From NCBI GenBank assembly GCA_903863315.1, contig CAIPBN010000661.1, forward strand, positions 1 through 16,700: DNA of 16,700 nt, given 5' to 3'. The position numbers and the translations under genes are program-made. Position 1 is the stretch's first letter. Each line of letters begins with the position of its first letter. This DNA comes from an uncultured Verrucomicrobiota bacterium (GTDB lineage: Bacteria > Verrucomicrobiota > Verrucomicrobiia > Limisphaerales > SXTU01). Positions 7,260 to 14,296 of this stretch are shown here, one piece after another. The notes below the pieces were generated by a model. The model did no database searches. It saw nothing but the letters and a program-made list of their open reading frames with translations, and was not told the DNA's origin.

Positions 7260-8498
7260 ATGAGCCCGGCCCTTGGATCGTGTCGCTATTTCGCCCTGCT
7301 GATGGGCTTGCTGCTGACCGGCAGCGCGCTGGCCCAGGAGGCGTGGCTTCAAAAGCTGGACGACACCTTCAGTTATCAGTCCCCCAGCGGGCTGGTGCGG
7401 GCGGATCTCAGCGGGTTGGTGGACTTGGAGGCTTATTTTGTGGACCAGCGCCCGCCCGGGCTGATCTTCGGCAACTCCGACTTTCTCAATCCCCGACTCG
7501 CGCTCTTCCTCGACGCACACGTTGGGCCGCACTTATACACTTTCGTGCAATTTCGGGCGGATCGGGGGTTCGATCCTCGCTTGAGGCCGGATGGGGATGC
7601 GCGCTTTGACGAATATCTGCTGCGCTGGACACCTTGGGAAGACGGGCGGCTGAGCGTGCAGGCGGGCAAGTTCGCCACCGTTTTCGGCAAGTGGGTGCAA
7701 CGCCATGACACGTGGCAGAATCCCTTCATCACTGCCCCGCTGGCCTACGAGAACGTTACCACCATCACGGACCAAGCTGCTCCGGGCACCCCCGCCGCCT
7801 TTCTGGGCCGACGCACAGTGCCCGACCAGAAGGCCACCTGGGTGCCTGTAGTTTGGGGGCCGGCCTACAACAGCGGGTTCAGCCTCTTTGGTCAGCGGGG
7901 TGGATTCGATTATGCCGTCGAGGTGAAGAACACCGCCATTTCCTCCCGCCCGACGGCTTGGGATGCGCAGCAGGTAGGCTGGGAAAACCCCACCGTCACC
8001 TGCCGACTCGGCCACACGCCCAGCGCGGCATGGGGTTACGGTCTGTCCGCCAGCCACGGAGCCTACCTGCTGCCGCAGGCTCAGGGCACCTTGCCGGCCG
8101 GCTATGGGCTGGACAGCTTCAAGCAAACGACCCTCGGAGCTGACATTTCTTGGTCGCATCATGCCTGGCAGGTTTGGGGTGAGGCCTTGGTCGCTCGCTT
8201 CCAAGTGCCACGCGTGGGGAACGCGGATACCTTCACCTACTTCATCGAGACGAAATACAAGGCCACGCCCAACCTCTTCCTCGCCGTGCGCTGGAACCAG
8301 CAGCTTTTCGACACGGTGCCGGACGGCGCGGGTGGGGCCCAGCACTGGGACCGAAATATATTCCGGGTGGACACGGCGGCGGGCTACCGTTTCACCCGGC
8401 ATTTGCAGGGCAAGCTGCAATACAGCTATTTGCACGAAAACGGACCGATTCAGCAAGGGGAGCAGCTTTTGGCCGCGCAACTGACGATAAAGTTCTGA
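7260..8498 (+). CDS. Porin-like outer-membrane beta-barrel protein
   Basis: This 412-residue protein has a signal peptide ending near residue 25 (LLLTGSALAQ, then EAW). Alternating short amphipathic strands rich in Tyr, Trp and Phe follow, for example LYTFVQFRA and LQGKLQYSYL. It ends in LTIKF, the terminal phenylalanine typical of proteins folded by the BAM machinery. Pieces such as AGKFATVFGKWVQRHD resemble phosphate-selective or general porins found in PVC bacteria, but I cannot name the subfamily. It starts at ATG 7260 with no Shine-Dalgarno, 78 bases after the exported metallo-beta-lactamase-fold protein. Both products are exported, so a link between extracytoplasmic hydrolysis and uptake is possible but unproven. 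A possible terminator follows the stop. Confidence 0.75.
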   Translation: MSPALGSCRYFALLMGLLLTGSALAQEAWLQKLDDTFSYQSPSGLVRADLSGLVDLEAYFVDQRPPGLIFGNSDFLNPRLALFLDAHVGPHLYTFVQFRADRGFDPRLRPDGDARFDEYLLRWTPWEDGRLSVQAGKFATVFGKWVQRHDTWQNPFITAPLAYENVTTITDQAAPGTPAAFLGRRTVPDQKATWVPVVWGPAYNSGFSLFGQRGGFDYAVEVKNTAISSRPTAWDAQQVGWENPTVTCRLGHTPSAAWGYGLSASHGAYLLPQAQGTLPAGYGLDSFKQTTLGADISWSHHAWQVWGEALVARFQVPRVGNADTFTYFIETKYKATPNLFLAVRWNQQLFDTVPDGAGGAQHWDRNIFRVDTAAGYRFTRHLQGKLQYSYLHENGPIQQGEQLLAAQLTIKF

Positions 8499-8529
8499 GA
8501 TAATCCCAATGTCGGCTGGTCGTTGGGAG

Positions 8530-8572
8530 CCTTCCTTTGGCCCACAGCGGCAAGAAAGGAGAAGGATTTTTT
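8530..8572 (+). terminator. Possible intrinsic terminator after the porin-like gene
   Basis: CCTTCCTTT (8530-8538) can pair with AAAG (8555-8558) and GAAGG (8561-8565), leaving a two-base bulge and a 16-base loop. A run of six T follows at 8567-8572. The stem is imperfect and AT-containing, so strength is uncertain, but stem plus T-run sits in the right place between two genes. Confidence 0.45.
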
Positions 8573-8621
8573 CTTGGGTTTGGTCTCAACCGTCGTCAGA
8601 GTGTCCGACGAAAGATAAATT

Positions 8622-9785
8622 ATGGCTAGAACTCGTATGACTTGGCAAACGGTCAACTGGTATAACACGGTGTTCCTGCTTGGCACCCTGCTGGTCACGT
8701 TGACGGCGGTCCCTGTTTACCTGTGGCACTACGGACTTTCTTGGTTCCATGTCGGCCTGTTCCTCCTGTTCTTCATCCTGACAGGGCAGAGCATCACCAT
8801 GGGCTACCACCGGCTGTTCTCCCACCATGCCTTTCAGGCGTCGTGGCCGGTGAGGTTGCTGACCCTCATTTTCGGCGCGGCGGCCTTTGAGAACTCCGCG
8901 CTGACTTGGTGTGACGACCACCGGCGGCATCACAAGCACACTGATCACGAGGAGGATCCCTACGACATCTCCAAGGGCTTCTTCCATGCGCACATGGGCT
9001 GGATCATGTTCAAGCTGGGCGAACCAGCGAGCTACGCCAGCGTGCCGGATCTCGAACGCGACCCGCTCGTGCGGTGGCAGCACAAGTATTACGTGGTGAT
9101 CGGCGTGGTCGCGGGTTTCGTCCTGCCGGCGGTTTTGGGCTGGTTCTGGGGTGGCGCGGAGGCCGCGCTGGGAGCGTTCCTCATCGCGGGGGTGGCGCGC
9201 ACTGTCTTCGTCCACCACTCGACGTTTTTCATCAATTCCCTCTGCCACACGCTCGGCACCCAGCCCTACTCGGACCGCTGCTCCGCGCGGGACAGTTGGT
9301 TCATGGCCTTCTTCACCTTCGGCGAGGGCTACCACAACTTCCATCATGCCTTCCAGCACGACTACCGCAACGGCGTGAAGGCCTGGCAGTTCGATCCGAC
9401 CAAGTGGACCATCTGGCTGCTCTCGAAGATAGGCATGACTTCCCAGCTCCGCCGCGTGCCCGCCGAGCGCATCCGCCACGCGGAAATCACCGAGCAACAG
9501 CGCCAGCTTGCCATGAAGCTTGCCGCGCTCCCCGCCGGGCAGGCGGCGACTGTGCGCCTTCAAGTGGAAGCCGTCCAAGCCCGCCTGCAAGAAGCCTTCC
9601 AACGCTGGGAGAAGCTCGAAATCGAATACCGTCGCGCGATGGAGAAGAAACTCGAAGCCTCCCGCGAGAAGGTCAACGAGCTGTCCCGTGATTTCCGCGA
9701 GGCCCGCGAGAAGCTGGTCGTCGCCTTCCACGAGTGGGAGCAAGCCTACTCCTCCGCGCGCTCCACCATGCTCGCAGGCGCGTAG
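8622..9785 (+). CDS. Membrane acyl-CoA/acyl-lipid desaturase with C-terminal coiled-coil tail
   Basis: Residues 1-285 form a membrane-bound fatty-acid desaturase of the delta-9/stearoyl-CoA type. There are hydrophobic helices at about 16-35, 40-58, 75-90, 155-175 and 178-198. The three di-iron histidine boxes are HRLFSH at 63-68, HRRHH at 100-104 and HNFHH at 238-242, plus the NSLCH element at 205-209. It should insert a double bond into acyl chains at the inner membrane using oxygen and an electron donor not encoded nearby. Residues about 285-380 are not part of the standard enzyme: they are a long, charged, Glu/Lys/Arg/Gln-rich helical region (for example RLQEAFQRWEKLEIEYRRAM) that looks like a coiled coil. 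It starts at ATG 8622 without a Shine-Dalgarno and ends just before a strong hairpin. Desaturase assignment is firm; the tail's role is unknown. Confidence 0.92.
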   Translation: MARTRMTWQTVNWYNTVFLLGTLLVTLTAVPVYLWHYGLSWFHVGLFLLFFILTGQSITMGYHRLFSHHAFQASWPVRLLTLIFGAAAFENSALTWCDDHRRHHKHTDHEEDPYDISKGFFHAHMGWIMFKLGEPASYASVPDLERDPLVRWQHKYYVVIGVVAGFVLPAVLGWFWGGAEAALGAFLIAGVARTVFVHHSTFFINSLCHTLGTQPYSDRCSARDSWFMAFFTFGEGYHNFHHAFQHDYRNGVKAWQFDPTKWTIWLLSKIGMTSQLRRVPAERIRHAEITEQQRQLAMKLAALPAGQAATVRLQVEAVQARLQEAFQRWEKLEIEYRRAMEKKLEASREKVNELSRDFREAREKLVVAFHEWEQAYSSARSTMLAGA

Positions 9786-9802
9786 GCCCAATCTGCAAAG
9801 CA

Positions 9803-9834
9803 AACGGGCGGCGAAGTCACCTTCGCCGCCCGTT
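9803..9834. terminator. Bidirectional terminator hairpin between convergent genes
   Basis: The arm AACGGGCGGCGAAG (9803-9816) and its exact complement CTTCGCCGCCCGTT (9821-9834) form a perfect 14-bp stem with a TCAC loop. On the plus strand it is followed by GCGTTTT, on the minus strand by TGCTTTG. It lies 17 bases after the desaturase stop and 15 bases after that of the opposite-strand oxidoreductase, so it can end both transcripts. The T-runs are short, but the stem is very stable. Confidence 0.88.
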
Positions 9835-9849
9835 GCGTTTTGGGAATGC

Positions 9850-10998
9850 CTACTTCGTCTGCTTGACCTTCACCCACTTGCCGGTCTTGCCGGAGGCGAG
9901 CACGGCGTCCACGACGTAGTCTGTGGCGAGGCCGTCCTTGAAGTCCGGCTTGGCATCCTTGCCGGCTTCGAGGCTCTTGATGAACTCCACAACCGCGTGG
10001 ACGAAGCTGTGCTCGTAGCCGAGCTGGAGACCGGGCACCCACCACTTGCCGCAGTAAGGGTGGTCGCCGTCGCTGACGTGGATGCTCTTCCAGCCGCGCT
10101 CGGCTCCGACATCCTTGTGGTCATAAATCTGGAGGCGGTGCAGGTCGTGGAGATCCCATTTGAGGCTCATGTGCTCGCCGTTGATTTCGAACGTATAGAG
10201 CGCCTTGTGGCCGCGGGCGTAGCGGGTGGACTCAAAGAGGCCCAGCGAGCCGTTGTTGAAGCGGCAGAGGAATGCGCAGGCGTCGTCAATGCTCACCTTC
10301 TCGACCTTGCCGGTGAGGTTGTGTTTGCGCTCCTTGACGAAGGTTTCCGTCATCGCGCTGACGTTCTTGATGCCGCCGTTGAGCCACATGGCGGTGTCAA
10401 TGCAATGCGCGAGCAGGTCGCCAGTGACGCCGCTGCCGGAGACCTTGGCATCAAGCCGCCAGAGGCCGGTGCCGCCCTGCGGGAGTTCGGGGTTGATGGT
10501 CCAGTCCTGGAGGAAGTTCGCGCGGTAGTGGAATACGCGGCCGAGTTTGCCCGCGTCGATCAGCTCCTTCGCCAGAGTGACGGCGGGACAGCGGCGGTAG
10601 TTATACCAGACCATGTTGGCGACCCCGGCCTTCTTGATGGCGGCGACCATTTTCTCGGCTTCCTTGCCGTTCAGCGCGAGGGGCTTCTCGCAGAGGATCA
10701 TCTTGCCGGCCTTGGCGGCGGCGATGGCTTGCTCGGCGTGGAGGTTGTTCGGCGTGGCGATGTCGATGACATCAATGTCCTCGCGCGCGATGAGCTTCTT
10801 CCAGTCGGTCTCAATGGACTTGTAGCCCCACTTGTCTGCAAACGCCTGCGCGGCGGCGGCGTCACGGCCGCAGACGGCCTGCAGCACGATCTCGTGCTCG
10901 CTGGGGAAGAAGTGCCCGACCTGGGCGAAGGCGTTGGAGTGGGCGCGGCCCATGAAGCCGTAGCCGATGAGGCCGATGCGGAGTTGTTTCTTTGCCAT
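9850..10998 (-). CDS. Gfo/Idh/MocA family NAD(P)-dependent oxidoreductase
   Basis: This 382-residue protein has an N-terminal Rossmann fold with IGLIGYGFMGRAH (dinucleotide loop G12-x-G14-x-x-G17). It then shows IATPNNLHAEQ and the family's catalytic CEKPLA segment with E104, K105 and P106. In the C-terminal alpha/beta domain GDLLAHCID supplies D194, H198 and D201, the usual substrate-site residues. Members oxidise or reduce sugars, inositols and sugar acids with NAD(P); the substrate here is not known. ATG 10998 is chosen because it begins the Rossmann strand directly (MAKKQLRIGLIG); the open frame extends 39 codons upstream but is unrelated in character and overlaps the candidate promoter. 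No Shine-Dalgarno is visible. It is divergent from the MFS transporter, which suggests shared regulation and a joint catabolic role. Confidence 0.9.
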   Translation of the reverse strand: MAKKQLRIGLIGYGFMGRAHSNAFAQVGHFFPSEHEIVLQAVCGRDAAAAQAFADKWGYKSIETDWKKLIAREDIDVIDIATPNNLHAEQAIAAAKAGKMILCEKPLALNGKEAEKMVAAIKKAGVANMVWYNYRRCPAVTLAKELIDAGKLGRVFHYRANFLQDWTINPELPQGGTGLWRLDAKVSGSGVTGDLLAHCIDTAMWLNGGIKNVSAMTETFVKERKHNLTGKVEKVSIDDACAFLCRFNNGSLGLFESTRYARGHKALYTFEINGEHMSLKWDLHDLHRLQIYDHKDVGAERGWKSIHVSDGDHPYCGKWWVPGLQLGYEHSFVHAVVEFIKSLEAGKDAKPDFKDGLATDYVVDAVLASGKTGKWVKVKQTK

Positions 10999-11301
10999 AG
11001 TGTGATGTTTGCGTTGTGTCTGTTGGCCGAAGGCCGGAGCGGCACTCCGTCCCGGCAGAGGCTCCACGCGTCCGCGCGCTTGCGCCCGCAGGCGGATGGA
11101 ACGCGCGAATTGCACACAGCAGCCGGAGTGAAGTCAATCCCTTCCGCCGTCGCGCAAATGGCTTCGCGGTCAGGTTATAGTCTCGGTCGCGCGTTGCCGT
11201 TCTGTTGCGTGCTGGAAGAACGCTCGGCGGCGAGGGCTTGCGCCTTTCGGCATGCGCTGGTTTTGAGCTGAACAGTTCCTCTGGATCACCGTCCGTTCTC
11301 C
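10999..11301. other. Divergent intergenic region between oxidoreductase and MFS genes
   Basis: These 303 bases hold no convincing gene. The minus-strand part contains a promoter candidate for the oxidoreductase (11109-11137). A small inverted repeat, CGGAG-CGGCA-CTCCG, lies at 11035-11049. TATAGT at 11176-11181 could be a -10 element toward the MFS gene but lacks a good -35. No clear operator palindrome or riboswitch was recognised. Confidence 0.5.
11109..11137 (-). promoter_or_regulatory. Candidate promoter of the Gfo/Idh/MocA gene
   Basis: On the minus strand TTGACT (11137-11132) is followed after 17 bases by TGCAAT (11114-11109). The -35 matches five of six consensus bases and the -10 four of six. 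Transcription would begin near 11102, leaving a leader of roughly 100 bases. Confidence 0.4.
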
Positions 11302-12588
11302 GTGACTTCCACCAACACTGCACGCCCTTCGCATTGGAAGTGGCTCGTCTGCGGTCTGTTGCTCTTCGCGTCGATGCTGCTCTACATGGACCGGCAGACG
11401 CTGCCGAACGTGGCGACGCGCGTGACCACGGAGTTCAAGCTCAAGCAGGAGCAGTATGGCGATGTGGAGATGTATTTTGGCTACGCGTTTGCGGTCGGCG
11501 CGTTTCTCTGGGGCTGCGTGGCGGATCGTTGGAGCGTGCGCTGGCTTTACCCGGCGCTCGTGCTCGGCTGGTCGGCGATGGGCTTCTTCACCGGACTGGT
11601 GAAGGACTACGAAGGACTGCTGATCTGCCGCACGCTGCTGGGTTTTTTCGAGGCTGGCCACTGGCCGTGCGCGCTCAAGACCACGCAGCGCCTGCTGGCA
11701 CGTGAGGAGCGCACGATGGGCAACAGCGTGCTGCAAAGCGGCGCGAGCATCGGGGCGATCATCACCCCCTTGGTCATGTCGCTCATGCTGGCCGGGCGCA
11801 CGGAACCGGGCGTGTGGCGGCAGCCGTTTCTCGTGATTGGAGCCATCGGCTTGCTTTGGGTGGTGGGATGGTTTGCGTTGCTGAAGGAGCGGGATTTCAC
11901 CGGGACAAGCCCGGAATCGGAAAAGTCTTCGTCCCAACCGACCCCCAGCGAAGCACCCTTCGTCTCGGTCTTCGCCGACCGCCGGTTCTGGGCGCTGGTG
12001 GTCGTGGTGGCGGCCATCAACGTCTGCTGGCAGATCGTCCGCGCGTGGCTGCCGAAGTTTCTCATCGAAGGCAAGGGCTATCCGGAGGCCGACGCGCTGC
12101 GCTTCAACTCGCTCTACTACATCGCCACGGACATCGGGTGTCTCGCGGCGGGCGCGGCGGCGTTGTGGCTCGTCAAGCGCGGCTGGGATGTTCACCGCTC
12201 TCGCGCGACGGTCTTTGGCGTCTGCGCGCTCATGACCTCGTTGACTGCGCTGGCAGCGGTGCTGCCGCGTGGGTGGGCATTGCTAGGCGTGCTGCTCGTG
12301 GTAGCGGCGGCCTCGCTGGGTTTGTTCCCGTGCTACTACTCCTTCAGCCAGGAGCTGAGCACGAAGCATCAGGGCAAAGTCACTGGCATTCTCGGCACTG
12401 TGGCGTGGGCCACGTCTTCGCCGTGTCAGAAGTTCTTTGGCCGGCTGGCCGATCAAACGGGCTCGTTCAACGAAGGCATCGCGCTGGCGGGGCTGACCCC
12501 GCTGATTGGCTACGTGGCGCTGATGTTATTGTGGCAGGAGCCGAAACCGGCGCACGGAGCGGCGGGCGTGTCTGAGTCGGTGAAGTGA
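11302..12588 (+). CDS. MFS transporter, anion:cation symporter (hexuronate/galactonate-like) type
   Basis: This 428-residue protein has a 12-helix major facilitator layout with a cytoplasmic loop near 205-220 (TSPESEKSSSQPTPSE) between the two halves. Helix one ends in LLYMDRQTLPNV, the DRQTL pattern seen in ACS-family transporters of sugar acids such as ExuT. FGYAFAVGAFLWGCVADRWS is the loop 2-3 motif A region, and RTLLGFFEAGHWPCAL is another ACS-like segment. It should import an organic anion or sugar acid with a cation across the inner membrane. The start is GTG 11302, without a Shine-Dalgarno. The divergent oxidoreductase is the likely functional partner. The tRNA-Pro gene on the opposite strand ends six bases after its stop. 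The transporter class is firm, the substrate inferred only. Confidence 0.88.
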   Translation: MTSTNTARPSHWKWLVCGLLLFASMLLYMDRQTLPNVATRVTTEFKLKQEQYGDVEMYFGYAFAVGAFLWGCVADRWSVRWLYPALVLGWSAMGFFTGLVKDYEGLLICRTLLGFFEAGHWPCALKTTQRLLAREERTMGNSVLQSGASIGAIITPLVMSLMLAGRTEPGVWRQPFLVIGAIGLLWVVGWFALLKERDFTGTSPESEKSSSQPTPSEAPFVSVFADRRFWALVVVVAAINVCWQIVRAWLPKFLIEGKGYPEADALRFNSLYYIATDIGCLAAGAAALWLVKRGWDVHRSRATVFGVCALMTSLTALAAVLPRGWALLGVLLVVAAASLGLFPCYYSFSQELSTKHQGKVTGILGTVAWATSSPCQKFFGRLADQTGSFNEGIALAGLTPLIGYVALMLLWQEPKPAHGAAGVSESVK

Positions 12589-12594
12589 GAGGAG

Positions 12595-12671
12595 TGGTCG
12601 GGACGACAGGATTTGAACCTGCGACGTCTTGGTCCCAAACCAAGTGCTCTACCAGGCTGAGCTACGTCCCG
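12595..12671 (-). tRNA. tRNA-Pro (anticodon UGG), CCA encoded
   Basis: The minus strand folds as a complete 77-base tRNA. The 7-bp acceptor stem is CGGGACG/CGTCCCG, with discriminator A and a genomically encoded CCA. The D-arm is GCTC...GAGC, the anticodon stem CTTGG/CCAAG, with loop TTTGGGA (anticodon TGG at 12637-12635). The variable region is ACGTC, and the T-arm carries TTCGAAT. It decodes CCA and other CCN proline codons. It converges on the MFS gene. Confidence 0.97.
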
Positions 12672-12679
12672 AGCCGTGA

Positions 12680-12712
12680 CGTGGATTGTCCACGCCGGGC
12701 GGATGGGCGCAA
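12680..12712 (-). promoter_or_regulatory. Weak promoter candidate and palindrome ahead of tRNA-Pro
   Basis: Just upstream of the tRNA the perfect inverted repeat CGTGGA-TTG-TCCACG spans 12680-12694. On the minus strand it covers a possible -10, GACAAT (12690-12685). A weak -35, TTGCGC (12712-12707), lies 16 bases further upstream. The -10 position fits a tRNA 5' end at 12671, but the -35 is poor. Confidence 0.3.
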
Positions 12713-12792
12713 TCCCCATTTCGCGCCGCGCCCATGGCCGGCCAATCTCCCTGCACGGTTGCAATGGCATTGCTCCCCCGCATACTGCCCGC

Positions 12793-13608
12793 ATGCAAGC
12801 ATTCGTGGACGCCGTGGCGGCGGAGTTGGAAAGGCCGCAACCCCTGCTCAAACAGGTGGTGGATCATCTGGCGTCCCATTGCTCGGTGAGCCGCGATGCG
12901 CTGGGCGAGTTCTTCAGCCGCGAGCTGGAGGCGCTGGAGGACTACGAGATTGATCTGATGTTTTCGGCGCAGTTCACGCCGGCCCTGGCCCGGCAGGCGG
13001 TCTTTTCCGATTTGCTCGACCGGCAGACGCTGCCCGCTGCCGAATGGCCGGCGCTGGTCCGGCTGCTGGTGGCGCGACCAACGGTGGCGCGGCTGGTGAC
13101 GGAGGATGGGGTGCCGCATGCGTTGCGCCTGCGCGAGGTCACGGTGGAGCGGTTTGTCACGCGGTTGAACCTGGATGTGGTGCTGCCCGATCCGCTCGGC
13201 AAGCTGCTCTCTTCGCTCCCGCCCGCTGAGGACCGGGCGCTGCTCAAAGCCATGGCCCGGCGCGGCATCTGGAGCAAGGAGCCGCGTCGCGCCGTCCTGT
13301 TCCGCTATCTGCTGGCGGCGACCAGCGAGGATTTTTACCGCCGCGACGATCTGCTCGCACTGCTCAAGCTGATGGAAATCTACCAGCCCAAGGACGCCGC
13401 CGATCTGCTCGCGCGCATCCCGCACTGGCAGGAGGTGCTCAAGACGGAAATGCTGTCCGCTGCCAGTCCCAAGCCCTTCTTCGCGGCGCGGGTGCAGGAG
13501 CTCCATGGTGGCGGCCGCGACCAGCGGCATCAGGACAACTCCGTCATCTCCGTCAAGCAGCGGGAGCTGGAGTTCCTTGGCCGGCTGCAAAGTGTGTTGA
13601 GCGCGTGA
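12793..13608 (+). CDS. Conserved-looking hypothetical protein, alpha-helical, unknown function
   Basis: I do not recognise this 271-residue protein. It has no signal peptide or membrane helix. The sequence is leucine-, arginine- and glutamate-rich and looks almost entirely helical, with repeated amphipathic segments (LLKQVVDHLASH, FFSRELEALEDYEIDL, ALVRLLVARPTVARLV, EDRALLKAMARRGIW). It could be a helical-repeat scaffold or adaptor; no catalytic motif is apparent. The C-terminus ends in a charged stretch and a final helix (QRELEFLGRLQSVL). ATG 12793 is chosen because the 39 codons upstream in frame run into the tRNA-Pro promoter region and are not protein-like. No Shine-Dalgarno is seen. Third-position GC is high along its whole length, supporting real coding. 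The esterase gene follows 70 bases downstream on the same strand and may be co-transcribed. Confidence 0.72.
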   Translation: MQAFVDAVAAELERPQPLLKQVVDHLASHCSVSRDALGEFFSRELEALEDYEIDLMFSAQFTPALARQAVFSDLLDRQTLPAAEWPALVRLLVARPTVARLVTEDGVPHALRLREVTVERFVTRLNLDVVLPDPLGKLLSSLPPAEDRALLKAMARRGIWSKEPRRAVLFRYLLAATSEDFYRRDDLLALLKLMEIYQPKDAADLLARIPHWQEVLKTEMLSAASPKPFFAARVQELHGGGRDQRHQDNSVISVKQRELEFLGRLQSVLSA

Positions 13609-13678
13609 GCGCCGGCCGGTCGTCCTGTTTGGTGAACTTCCGCTTTCAGGCCCGCGCACGGCGGGTTAAACCAGCGCC

Positions 13679-14296
13679 ATGCTGACCACTGAACTGATTC
13701 CCGCTGTGCAGACGGATTCCCGCCGACTGATGGTCGTGCTGCATGGGCTGGGCGACAGCATGGATGGTTACCGTTGGCTCCCGGAGGCGATGCGTTTGGC
13801 CGCGTTGAACTACCTGCTGGTAAACGCACCGGACGAATACTACGGCGGCTGGTCGTGGTATGACCTGCCGGGCGATGCCGCGCCGGGCGTGCTGCGGAGC
13901 AGAAAGCTGCTCTTTGAGCTGCTGGACTCGCTCCGGGAACGCGGCTTCCCGACCGAGCAGACGCTGCTGTTCGGATTCTCCCAAGGCTGCCTGATGACGC
14001 TGGAAACCGGCCTGCGCTACCCGCATCGCTTGGCCGGTCTGATCGGCGTGAGCGGCTATGTGCATGAGCCCGAGCGGCTGCTGCGCGAGATGCCGCCGGT
14101 GGCCGCGCAGCAACGGGTGCTGCTGACGCATGGCACCTATGATCCGCTGATTCCGATCAGCCGGACGCACGCCCAAGCCCAACTCCTGCGCGACGCGGGC
14201 TTGCAGATCGAATGGCGTGAGTTCGCCAAGGAGCACACCATCGCGGGCGAGGCGGAGCTGGCCGTGATCCGCGCGTTTGCGGCCGCGCCGGTCTAG
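13679..14296 (+). CDS. Small alpha/beta-hydrolase, phospholipase/carboxylesterase family
   Basis: This compact 205-residue serine hydrolase of the carboxylesterase/thioesterase (PF02230, YpfH-like) type is the usual length for the family. It begins LMVVLHGLGDSMDGY, the oxyanion-hole HGLGD segment. The nucleophile elbow is GFSQG with S101. The acid is D155 in HGTYDPLIP, and the base is H186 in KEHTI. It lacks a signal peptide, so it should be cytoplasmic, cleaving short acyl esters or acyl-thioesters; the substrate is unknown. It starts at ATG 13679 with no Shine-Dalgarno. Its stop TAG shares three bases with the stop of the convergent apgM gene. Confidence 0.88.
   Translation: MLTTELIPAVQTDSRRLMVVLHGLGDSMDGYRWLPEAMRLAALNYLLVNAPDEYYGGWSWYDLPGDAAPGVLRSRKLLFELLDSLRERGFPTEQTLLFGFSQGCLMTLETGLRYPHRLAGLIGVSGYVHEPERLLREMPPVAAQQRVLLTHGTYDPLIPISRTHAQAQLLRDAGLQIEWREFAKEHTIAGEAELAVIRAFAAAPV

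Noticed and set aside
8586..9803. Minus-strand open frame of 405 codons opposite the desaturase
   Set aside because: Shadow of the desaturase; all three histidine boxes lie on the plus strand and the antisense product has no recognisable motif.
9520..11271. Very long plus-strand open frame (583 codons) across the desaturase tail and the oxidoreductase
   Set aside because: It crosses the 14-bp terminator hairpin and is antisense to a clear Rossmann-fold enzyme; the openness is a by-product of GC-rich codons.
12510..12851. Minus-strand open frame containing VAQPGRALGLGPRRRRFKSC
   Set aside because: A translation of the tRNA-Pro gene itself, a common false call; it also overlaps the end of the MFS gene.
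12585..12953. Plus-strand open frame whose protein contains GFEPATSWSQTKCSTRLSYV
   Set aside because: This is the well-known spurious translation across the antisense strand of a tRNA-Pro gene, not a protein.
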